Positions 1 to 5,299 of a DNA stretch of 12,384 bases are shown here, piece by piece (the stretch's first letter is position 1; every line of letters starts with the position of its first letter). The stretch lies in the NCBI GenBank assembly GCA_937892865.1, contig CALBJG010000121.1:1-12384 (forward strand). Direction: 5' to 3'. The DNA comes from an uncultured Clostridia bacterium (GTDB lineage: Bacteria; Bacillota; Clostridia; Oscillospirales; Oscillospiraceae). Below the pieces are notes generated by a model. That model did no database searches. It saw nothing but the letters and a program-made list of their open reading frames with translations, and was not told the DNA's origin. Both the position numbers and the translations under genes were made by a program.

Positions 1-760
1 GGAAGGCAGTACCGATCCTTTGCGTGATATTGAGATCATCAATCTGGAACTGGTTATGGCGGACATTGAAATGGTGGAGCGCCGCATCGACAAGGCACAA
101 AAGGCTATGAAAGGCGGCGACAAGAAATTTGCCCGGGAAGCAGAACTGTTCACCGAACTGCTGGCGCACCTGAATCAGGGCAAACTAGCCCGCACTTTCG
201 ACGGTACGGAAGATGATATGGCGCTGATCGGCACATCTGACTTGCTGACTATGAAGAAGACCATCTATGTGGGCAATCTGGCAGAAAGTGAGATCAATGA
301 GCCGGAGAACAACAAGCACTTTATGGCTGTTAAAGCACTTGCGGACGAAGAGGGCAGCCAACTCATCCCCATCTGCGCCAAGTTGGAAGCAGACATTGCA
401 GAACTGGACGACCCGGAAGAAAAGGCAATGTTTATGGAAGAACTGGGTGTTAACGAATCCGGTTTGGACAAACTCATCAAGAGTTCTTACGCGCTTTTAG
501 GTCTGATTTCTTTCCTCACTGCAGGCAGCGATGAGTGCCGCGCCTGGACCATCAAGAAAGGCACAAAAGCGCCCCAGGCAGCCGGTAAGATCCATACCGA
601 CTTTGAGCGTGGCTTTATCCGGGCTGAGGTCATTGCCTTTGGGGATATGAAAGAATGCGGCACCATGGCCAACGCCAAGAGCAAAGGTCTGGTACGCAGT
701 GAAGGCAAAGAATATGTAATGAAAGACGGCGACATCGTCAACTTCCTGTTTAACGTATAA
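1..760 (+). CDS. ychF: Ribosome-binding ATPase/GTPase YchF (OBG family), 5' partial
   Basis: This is the C-terminal 252 residues of YchF, open from the window edge in the frame starting at base 2. The family is about 360-366 residues long, so roughly 110 N-terminal residues with the P-loop lie outside. YchF is a cytosolic P-loop ATPase of the OBG class that binds 70S ribosomes and is linked to translation quality and stress responses. Visible landmarks are the DPLRDIEIINLEL segment at the left edge, a lysine- and glutamate-rich helical insertion typical of the family's coiled coil, and a clear C-terminal TGS domain. The TGS domain begins near FLTAGSDECRAWTIKKG, continues through FERGFIRAEVI and ends in DGDIVNFLFNV, which is near-canonical for YchF. 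The TTG at base 20 is internal to the gene and is not the start. The gene ends four bases before a strong bidirectional terminator. Confidence 0.95.
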   Translation, partial: EGSTDPLRDIEIINLELVMADIEMVERRIDKAQKAMKGGDKKFAREAELFTELLAHLNQGKLARTFDGTEDDMALIGTSDLLTMKKTIYVGNLAESEINEPENNKHFMAVKALADEEGSQLIPICAKLEADIAELDDPEEKAMFMEELGVNESGLDKLIKSSYALLGLISFLTAGSDECRAWTIKKGTKAPQAAGKIHTDFERGFIRAEVIAFGDMKECGTMANAKSKGLVRSEGKEYVMKDGDIVNFLFNV

Positions 761-763
761 AAT

Positions 764-799
764 AAAACCTCCCATTCGCTGTCGCGAATGGGAGGTTTT
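764..799. terminator. Bidirectional rho-independent terminator between ychF and the C39-like gene
   Basis: A perfect 16-bp stem (764-779 with 784-799) closes a TGTC loop. The arms end in AAAA on one side and TTTT on the other, so the hairpin works in both directions. It lies between the convergent ends of ychF (stop at 760) and the minus-strand peptidase-like gene (stop at 810). Confidence 0.92.
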
Positions 800-809
800 G
801 CATGATTAG

Positions 810-1466
810 TCATCCTACCACTACATAGGTACAACCTTTATGCAGAACTTCCACTTGCCCCCAGGTCATATCTTCTGATGCCGTGCCCCCTTGATAAAGT
901 GACTGCTCGATCATTTTTGACGTCACATATTGGACACCGCCTTTTACAGTTTCTTCTGAACTGTTGGCAATGAGAATCTCGCCGTTTTCTGCAAAACCGA
1001 CAGCCATCACATAGTGGTAGTCGGTAGAAAAAGGGTCTCCGGGATTGCGGAAAGGATCGCAAACAAAAATGATTTGTTTTCCTTCATTAAGACAAGAAAC
1101 CATATGTTTGGTTGCCGCCTGCTGTTTTCCCTCAGCAACGCCGTAGCACCGGGCAGGCACGCCCAAATATGTAAGTATCTTTGCAATTCCTGCCACCGTT
1201 TGGAAATGATCTTGTCCTATTCTGTCATTCGGTGCGCCCCAAAGTTTACGGCAGAGAAGGTATTCTTCATAAGGATCGATTTTCACACCATTTAAGTTTG
1301 CTGCCATAGCCGCGCAGCAATGACCACAACCGTTACGGCGAATGTAAAGAGCAAACGCACCTTCTTCCCAGGCTGACTGGATCCAAACCGGAGTCTCTTT
1401 CTCTCCCAGTTTAACAACAGCAGGGATCGCAGGATGATTCGTTGTCCGGCATTGCGCAAAGGACAT
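810..1466 (-). CDS. C39-like (papain-fold) cysteine peptidase family protein
   Basis: This 218-residue protein resembles the peptidase C39_2 group of papain-like folds. What is seen: a cysteine-rich motif RRNGCGHCCAAMAANLNG at about residues 43-60, matching the CG-x(3)-AM helix that carries the nucleophile (Cys47 most likely); a histidine in STDYHYVMAVGF (His151); and ILIANSSEE, whose Asn168 sits where the third catalytic residue is expected. There is no signal peptide, membrane segment or ABC exporter domain, so the product is probably cytosolic and not a bacteriocin-processing exporter. The start at 1466 is chosen because GGAGG (1474-1478) sits 7 bases upstream. An in-frame ATG at 1517 lies inside a terminator hairpin and has no ribosome site. 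The gene follows metF at 62 bp, with a terminator-like hairpin in between. The substrate is unknown. Alternatives are an inactive homologue or a transglutaminase-like fold member. The fold call is moderately sure; the function is not known. Confidence 0.7.
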   Translation of the reverse strand: MSFAQCRTTNHPAIPAVVKLGEKETPVWIQSAWEEGAFALYIRRNGCGHCCAAMAANLNGVKIDPYEEYLLCRKLWGAPNDRIGQDHFQTVAGIAKILTYLGVPARCYGVAEGKQQAATKHMVSCLNEGKQIIFVCDPFRNPGDPFSTDYHYVMAVGFAENGEILIANSSEETVKGGVQYVTSKMIEQSLYQGGTASEDMTWGQVEVLHKGCTYVVVG

Positions 1467-1481
1467 ATCTGCGCCTCCAAT

Positions 1482-1520
1482 ACAAAAAGATAAATTGGGG
1501 CAAATGACTTGCCCCAATTT
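1482..1520 (-). terminator. Terminator (possibly leaky) after metF
   Basis: A perfect 12-bp stem (1492-1503 with 1509-1520) has a 5-base loop. On the minus strand it is followed by ATCTTTTTGTA, a reasonable U-tract. It lies just after the metF stop (1529) and only a few bases before the ribosome binding site of the C39-like gene, so readthrough or attenuation may set expression of that gene. The plus strand also has a TTTTTT run shortly after the stem. Confidence 0.75.
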
Positions 1521-1528
1521 TGCATTTT

Positions 1529-2494
1529 TTAGATAGAAAGACCGGCCTTTTCCAGAATGGTGGGGACGTTCTTCTCTGCGCCGATGGCCATAATGTGGAC
1601 ACCGTCACACAGTTTTTCGTCCTTGATCTTGGCGATCATTTCAGCCGCCATCTCGATGCCCATCTTCATAGGCAGACCCTTGATGCCCTTCTCCTTGCCC
1701 TCTGCGGCAGCAGCGGCCAGGCGGTCGATCATATCCTGGGGCACATCGATACCGGGGACATTCTCGTTCATATACTTTGCCATACCGGCAGACTTCAGAG
1801 GAATGATACCTGCCATAATATGGGTCTTGATACCCGCCTTATCCACTTCTTCCATAAAGCGCTTAAAAGTATCCAGGTCGAAAATACCTTGGGTCTGGAT
1901 GTACATCGCGCCTGCGTCGACTTTCTGACGAAGTTTGTTGATCTGCAGGAACAGAGGCTCATATACAGGGGTAACAGATGCGCCCTTGTAGAACTTGGGT
2001 GTTGCGGACTTATCGGTGATCTCACCGGTTTCCTTGTCCACCACATTGCCTGTCAGGGGGTTACCGCCGCAGTCACGACCGGTTTCCTCCATTTTGGTGA
2101 GCATCTTCAGAATACCCACAGAGTCCAGGTCGTAAACGGGCTTGGTATCCTTGCAGTCACCGACCACCGGGTGGTCGCCGGTAAGAGCCAGCATCGTATC
2201 GATGCCGAATGCGGCGGCAGCCAGTGCGTCACCCATCAGCGCCATACGGTTACGGTCACGGCCGGTCATCTGCAGAATAGGCTCAACGCCTGCCTGCTTC
2301 AGTTTAATGCACAAGCCTAAGCCGGTGGCCTTCAGACTTGCAGACTGCATATCGGTAACATTGACACCGTGGACCTTGCCTGCAAGGAGTTCAGCGGCTT
2401 CCATCTGCTCGGAGAAATCGCAACCCTTGGGGGGCGCCATTTCGGCGGTAATACCAAATTTACCGTTTTCCAGTGCGTCTTTCAGTAAACTCAT
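1529..2494 (-). CDS. metF: Methylenetetrahydrofolate reductase, MetF-type
   Basis: This 321-residue TIM-barrel reductase interconverts 5,10-methylene-THF and 5-methyl-THF in the cytosol, feeding methionine synthesis or the methyl branch of the Wood-Ljungdahl pathway. The N-terminal strand carries ITAEMAPPKG with Glu18, at the position of the catalytic glutamate of E. coli MetF. LALTGDHP (residues 102-109) matches the family's LxGD motif near the flavin and folate. Length is near the family's usual 290-320. The ATG at 2494 shares one base with the metV stop (TAATG), and GGGGGAAG in the end of metV serves as its ribosome site, so the two are translationally coupled. The direct MetV neighbour indicates the MetVF arrangement known from acetogens and other Clostridia, in which MetF has a cysteine-rich partner. 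No RnfC2- or HdrA-type electron partner is visible in the window, so the electron donor cannot be told. Identification is firm; the physiological direction is not. Confidence 0.93.
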   Translation of the reverse strand: MSLLKDALENGKFGITAEMAPPKGCDFSEQMEAAELLAGKVHGVNVTDMQSASLKATGLGLCIKLKQAGVEPILQMTGRDRNRMALMGDALAAAAFGIDTMLALTGDHPVVGDCKDTKPVYDLDSVGILKMLTKMEETGRDCGGNPLTGNVVDKETGEITDKSATPKFYKGASVTPVYEPLFLQINKLRQKVDAGAMYIQTQGIFDLDTFKRFMEEVDKAGIKTHIMAGIIPLKSAGMAKYMNENVPGIDVPQDMIDRLAAAAAEGKEKGIKGLPMKMGIEMAAEMIAKIKDEKLCDGVHIMAIGAEKNVPTILEKAGLSI

Positions 2495-3144
2495 TATTTC
2501 TTCCCCCTTAATGTAATGGTTCTGGGATAAGCCACTTTTTCGAAGCCCTTATCCTCTCTGGTCTGGGTCAGTTTATCCAACTGGCCGGTTGCTTCCAGGC
2601 GCTCATAGATCTTGATCCAGGCGCAGGGGTTCTCGGGATTGACCTCGCAGTGGCCGTTCTTCTGACCGCCGCAGGGGCCGTTGACCAGGCTCTTGGCGCA
2701 CTGGGTAATGGGGCAGATAGCGCCGGTGGAGCCAAGCACGCACTGACCGCAGAAGCGGCAGGCCTCTTCCCAAACACCGAAACGGGCGGCTTCGCCCAGG
2801 AACATGGTATCGTTGGACGGATAGACGGGAATGGAACCGGCGTGCTTGGCAGCGCACTGGACACCGTCACCGCAGGACATACAAATCACGCAATCGGGAT
2901 TGGCGGCTACCAGGGGCTTCATCTTGCTCTTAACGCCCAGGCTCATGCAGCAGTAGTCTGCAACCGCAGTACCCACTACTTTCTTACCGACTTTTTCCAA
3001 TTCTGCGGTCAGTTCCGCGATTTGCGCTTCGCCGCCGGTCTGGCAAGCGGTAGCGCAACTGCCACAACCCAGGATCGCTACGGTCTTGGCATCGCCAACC
3101 AAAGCCATAACTTCTTCCAGGGGCTTTTTCTGTGTAATGATCAT
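2494..3144 (-). CDS. metV: MetV-type methylenetetrahydrofolate reductase C-terminal-domain protein
   Basis: This 216-residue protein matches the MTHFR C-terminal zinc/Fe-S family (MetV). It has 17 cysteines, most in clusters: GCGSCATAC (26-34), YCC (64-66), CVICMSCGDGVQC (85-97), CRFCGQC (129-135), CPITQC (144-149) and GPCGG (156-160), plus Cys166 and Cys174. In acetogens MetV binds Fe-S clusters (with zinc) and passes electrons to the flavin of MetF. The late cysteine block with VNGPCGG is the most diagnostic part. The start ATG at 3144 has GGAGGAG (3152-3158) 7 bases upstream. It is the first gene of the minus-strand block, behind a good sigma-A promoter at 3212-3240, and overlaps metF by one base. 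No membrane segment or signal peptide is present, so it acts in the cytosol as a partner of MetF. Confidence 0.88.
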   Translation of the reverse strand: MIITQKKPLEEVMALVGDAKTVAILGCGSCATACQTGGEAQIAELTAELEKVGKKVVGTAVADYCCMSLGVKSKMKPLVAANPDCVICMSCGDGVQCAAKHAGSIPVYPSNDTMFLGEAARFGVWEEACRFCGQCVLGSTGAICPITQCAKSLVNGPCGGQKNGHCEVNPENPCAWIKIYERLEATGQLDKLTQTREDKGFEKVAYPRTITLRGKK

Positions 3145-3179
3145 ACAGTTACTCCTCCACTATCAAATATGTTCGCGTT

Positions 3180-3197
3180 GCAGGGCGAATCCCCTGC
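3180..3197 (-). promoter_or_regulatory. Small hairpin in the metV leader
   Basis: GCAGGG and CCCTGC arms (6 bp) enclose a 6-base loop. It lies within the first 30 or so bases of the predicted metV mRNA leader, between the -10 box and the ribosome site. It may be an mRNA-stabilising hairpin or an operator. No known riboswitch class was recognised; the leader is only about 60 bases. Confidence 0.35.
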
Positions 3198-3211
3198 TAT
3201 ATCACGCTATC

Positions 3212-3240
3212 ATTATACGGGCAACCCGTAGAAAAATCAA
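3212..3240 (-). promoter_or_regulatory. Sigma-A promoter of metV-metF with an embedded palindrome
   Basis: On the minus strand TTGATT (3235-3240) and a perfect TATAAT (3212-3217) are separated by 17 bp. The start of transcription would fall near 3205, giving a leader of about 60 bases. The spacer and the edge of the -10 box are occupied by the perfect 6-bp inverted repeat TACGGGCAACCCGTA (3216-3230), well placed to be a repressor operator. Confidence 0.8.
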
Positions 3241-3265
3241 CTGTCAAATGCTATAAATTGAAAAA

Positions 3266-3327
3266 TTTTGTTATAAGTTGCTTTCTTTCTGTTAACTTCG
3301 TGTTATATTCCTTTGCTTATAACAAAA
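3266..3327. promoter_or_regulatory. Widely spaced 12-bp inverted repeat with tandem 11-bp units in the divergent metV/kinase region
   Basis: TTTTGTTATAAG (3266-3277) is repeated as its exact reverse complement CTTATAACAAAA (3316-3327), 38 bp apart. Between the arms, GTTAACTTCGT (3291-3301) and GTTATATTCCT (3302-3312) form adjacent 11-bp units with 8 of 11 matches. An 11-bp tandem period is typical of OmpR/PhoB-class binding sites, and the kinase-regulator pair is encoded right beside this region, so autoregulation is a reasonable inference. Confidence 0.45.
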
Positions 3328-3348
3328 ACCGCAGAATCACCGGTTTTT
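3324..3348. repeat. 8-bp inverted repeat upstream of the kinase promoter
   Basis: AAAAACCG (3324-3331) and CGGTTTTT (3341-3348) form a perfect stem with a 9-base loop, terminator-like in shape but GC-poor. It begins within the right arm of the 12-bp repeat (3316-3327) and ends 12 bp before the kinase -35 box. It could insulate the divergent units or be an operator. Confidence 0.4.
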
Positions 3349-3360
3349 ATAATTGATTCT

Positions 3361-3389
3361 TTGCAAGAATTTTACTGCATCTTTACAAT
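3361..3389 (+). promoter_or_regulatory. Sigma-A promoter of the histidine kinase-regulator operon
   Basis: TTGCAA (3361-3366) and TACAAT (3384-3389) are separated by 17 bp, each one or two bases off consensus. Transcription would begin near 3396, leaving a leader of about 35 bases before the kinase ATG at 3431. Confidence 0.7.
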
Positions 3390-3430
3390 AGTTGTGTTAC
3401 AATATGTATACAAAATTCAAGGAGCATACT

Positions 3431-4498
3431 ATGAAGCCTACGATTCGCAGACATATTTTTGACACCGTCGTGATGCTGCTGCTGCTTTTGCTCACCTTTG
3501 GAATCAGCATCATCCTCCAGAATGTGTTCCACACTTGGGAACACATTACTACGCTGTTTGTCTTTAGCGTTTTTATCATTTCCCTGATCACACACGGATA
3601 TATTTACGGCGTTCTTTCCGCATTTATCGCTGTGATCGCTATCAACTACGCGTTCACTTACCCCTATTTTGATGTGGATTTCTCTGCCCCGGCAAGCATT
3701 GTTTCCGCCGTAGTCATGTTGATCATAGCCATTCTCACAGGCGCATTAACTACGCGGCTTAAGCAGTGGCAGGCAATAAAGTCCGAAGGTGAAAAGGAGC
3801 GTATGCGGGCAAATTTACTCCGGGCGGTCTCCCACGATCTGCGCACACCGCTTACCACCATTTACGGCGCAAGTTCCTCTGTTTTGGACAGTTATGACAA
3901 ACTGAACGATACACAAAAAATTCAGTTGATCCAGGGGATCAAAGAAGATTCCCAATGGTTGATCCGCATTGTTGAAAACTTACTTTCCATTACCCGTATC
4001 GATAGTGGAAAATTAAAACTTTTGAAATCTCCTGTCGTTTTGGAAGAACTGATCGATGCCGTAATTCTGAAATTTAAAAAGCGGTACCCGGAGCAAAGTG
4101 TTGAACTGGAGATTCCCGAAGACATCGTTGTGATCCCCATGGATGCAATTCTCATTGAGCAAGTGATTATTAACATTTTGGAAAACGCCGTGCATCACGC
4201 AAAGGGATTTACCCGGTTGCTGCTTCGGGTCTTTGTTCTGGACAAGACCGCAATTTTCGAGATCGCTGATGACGGATGCGGAATCCCCAAAGACAAACTT
4301 CCAACGCTTTTCACCGGTTACGGCGATCTTTTGGATAACAACGCAGACACGCAAAAAAGAAATGCAGGTATCGGTCTTTCGGTATGCGCCACGATCATCA
4401 AAGCCCACGGAGGAACGATCACTGCGGAAAACGCAAAAAACGGCGGCGCTATTTTCCGTTTTTCCCTTGCCACGGAGGATAATAATGAAGAACAGTAA
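3431..4498 (+). CDS. Short KdpD-like sensor histidine kinase (DUF4118 membrane domain)
   Basis: This 355-residue membrane kinase has the layout of the C-terminal half of KdpD. Four hydrophobic segments fill about residues 9-108 (DUF4118/KdpD_TM type). Next come a linker helix, the dimerisation/phosphoacceptor H-box LLRAVSHDLRTPLTTIYG (His135), and an ATPase domain with N-box EQVIINILENAVHHA (Asn252), G1 box ADDGCGIP (about 280-285) and G2 box NAGIGLSV (311-318). The large N-terminal KdpD and Usp domains that sense K+ in classical KdpD (about 890 residues) are absent. The ATG at 3431 is chosen because AAGGAG ends 6 bases upstream; extending the frame upstream gains no ribosome site. It overlaps the response regulator by 14 bases. 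It should phosphorylate that regulator. The signal is unknown; neighbouring transporters point to phosphate, Na+ or K+ status, but no Kdp ATPase is in the window. Confidence 0.9.
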   Translation: MKPTIRRHIFDTVVMLLLLLLTFGISIILQNVFHTWEHITTLFVFSVFIISLITHGYIYGVLSAFIAVIAINYAFTYPYFDVDFSAPASIVSAVVMLIIAILTGALTTRLKQWQAIKSEGEKERMRANLLRAVSHDLRTPLTTIYGASSSVLDSYDKLNDTQKIQLIQGIKEDSQWLIRIVENLLSITRIDSGKLKLLKSPVVLEELIDAVILKFKKRYPEQSVELEIPEDIVVIPMDAILIEQVIINILENAVHHAKGFTRLLLRVFVLDKTAIFEIADDGCGIPKDKLPTLFTGYGDLLDNNADTQKRNAGIGLSVCATIIKAHGGTITAENAKNGGAIFRFSLATEDNNEEQ

Positions 4499-5192
4499 TA
4501 ACAAATATAAAATCCTTCTGGTGGAGGATGAGAACAACATTATCAATTTCGTCACTGCTTTGTTGGAGACAAACGACTACCAGGTGATTTCGGCGCAAAG
4601 TTGTGCCATGGCAAAGACGCTGTACGCCTCTTTTGTTCCGGATCTCGTAATACTGGATCTGGGACTCCCGGACAGCGACGGAAGCAATTTACTGAAAGAA
4701 ATCCGGCAAAATGACACTACTGCCGTTATCGTCCTTTCTGCCCGCTCCGCAGAACAAGAGAAAGTTGCGCTTTTGGATCTGGGGGCCAATGACTACATCA
4801 CAAAGCCCTTTGGTTCTGACGAATTGCTTGCCAGAATACGCAGCGCGCTGCGTCACAACCGGTATTGCAGCCAGGAAGGTCGGCTGCCCGGTGGCTGCTT
4901 TCATAACAGTGCGCTTACGATCAACTATGACTCCCGGCAGGTATATGTAAACGGAACAGAAGTCAAGTTGACACAAACGGAGTATAACATCATTACTTTT
5001 TTATCTGAAAACTGCGGGAAAGTAATGACTTATGCCGCCATTATTAAATCTGTTTGGCGAGAATCGCCCGATGAAAGCAGTATTAAGAAACTACAGGTAA
5101 ATATGGCAAATATTCGGAAGAAATTGGGAATCCGTCCCGGTGAGATCGGTTTGATCGTAAATGAACTGGGTGTCGGATATCGTATGGGTTAA
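4485..5192 (+). CDS. OmpR/PhoB-family response regulator, KdpE-like
   Basis: This 235-residue regulator has a receiver domain (about 6-122) and a C-terminal winged-helix DNA-binding domain (about 135-235). Receiver residues are all present: acidic pair Glu14-Asp15, phosphoacceptor Asp58 in VILDLGLPDSDG, Ser85 and Lys107 in ITKPFG. The DNA-binding half includes LTQTEYNIITFLSENCGKV and ends in VNELGVGYRMG, typical of PhoB/KdpE winged helices. The ATG at 4485 lies inside the kinase gene, with GGAGG (4474-4478) 6 bases upstream, so translation is coupled. A longer upstream extension of the frame is only shadow of the kinase. The gene is followed by a strong terminator. Likely targets are the 11-bp tandem repeats before the Na/Pi cotransporter gene and the operon's own promoter region; this is inference from position and geometry. 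Confidence 0.92.
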   Translation: MKNSNNKYKILLVEDENNIINFVTALLETNDYQVISAQSCAMAKTLYASFVPDLVILDLGLPDSDGSNLLKEIRQNDTTAVIVLSARSAEQEKVALLDLGANDYITKPFGSDELLARIRSALRHNRYCSQEGRLPGGCFHNSALTINYDSRQVYVNGTEVKLTQTEYNIITFLSENCGKVMTYAAIIKSVWRESPDESSIKKLQVNMANIRKKLGIRPGEIGLIVNELGVGYRMG

Positions 5193-5197
5193 CTGAT

Positions 5198-5229
5198 AAC
5201 ACCTCTGCCGCCGGCAGAGGTGTTTTTCT
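5198..5229 (+). terminator. Rho-independent terminator after the response regulator gene
   Basis: A 12-bp stem (5198-5209 with 5213-5224) has a GCC loop and is followed by TTTTTCTTT. It separates the two-component operon from the transporter operon, so the latter needs its own promoter between about 5230 and 5286. Confidence 0.92.
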
Positions 5230-5260
5230 TTGCTCCATCTTTGCTGCATTTTTGATACTC
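5228..5260 (+). promoter_or_regulatory. Tandem 11-bp direct repeats, candidate response-regulator site
   Basis: CTTTGCTCCAT (5228-5238) and CTTTGCTGCAT (5239-5249) are head-to-tail with one mismatch, and TTTTGATACTC (5250-5260) keeps part of the pattern (TTTG-x-T). A 7-bp unit repeated every 11 bp is the geometry of PhoB/OmpR-class boxes. The array sits just upstream of the probable -10 region of the Na/Pi cotransporter gene and directly after the gene for such a regulator. One more CTTTGCT followed by TAT lies at 3311-3320, before the kinase gene. Confidence 0.55.
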
Positions 5261-5267
5261 TTATAAA
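5241..5267 (+). promoter_or_regulatory. Weak candidate promoter of the transporter operon
   Basis: TATAAA (5262-5267) is a good -10 match, but the only -35 candidate, TTGCTG (5241-5246), is poor and just 15 bp away. A weak -35 overlapped by direct repeats is what an activator-dependent promoter looks like. A second pairing, TTGATA (5252-5257) with TATATT (5276-5281), would start transcription inside the ribosome site and is less likely. Confidence 0.35.
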
Positions 5268-5299
5268 AATGGGATTATATTGATTCAGGAGGATATTTT

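Noticed and set aside
1520..2320. Plus-strand open frame of 266 codons opposite metF
   Set aside because: It is a His/Leu/Gln-rich mirror of a conserved reductase with no ribosome site.
3145..3205. Riboswitch (THF or SAM) in the metV leader
   Set aside because: The predicted leader is only about 60 bases, with one simple hairpin and none of the conserved core segments of these riboswitches.
2650..3231. Plus-strand open frame opposite metV
   Set aside because: It is antisense to the cysteine-rich MetV frame, low-complexity in composition, and crosses the metV promoter.
5252..5281. TTGATA and TATATT as the main promoter of the transporter operon
   Set aside because: With an 18-bp spacer, transcription would start inside the ribosome binding site, so the upstream TATAAA is preferred.
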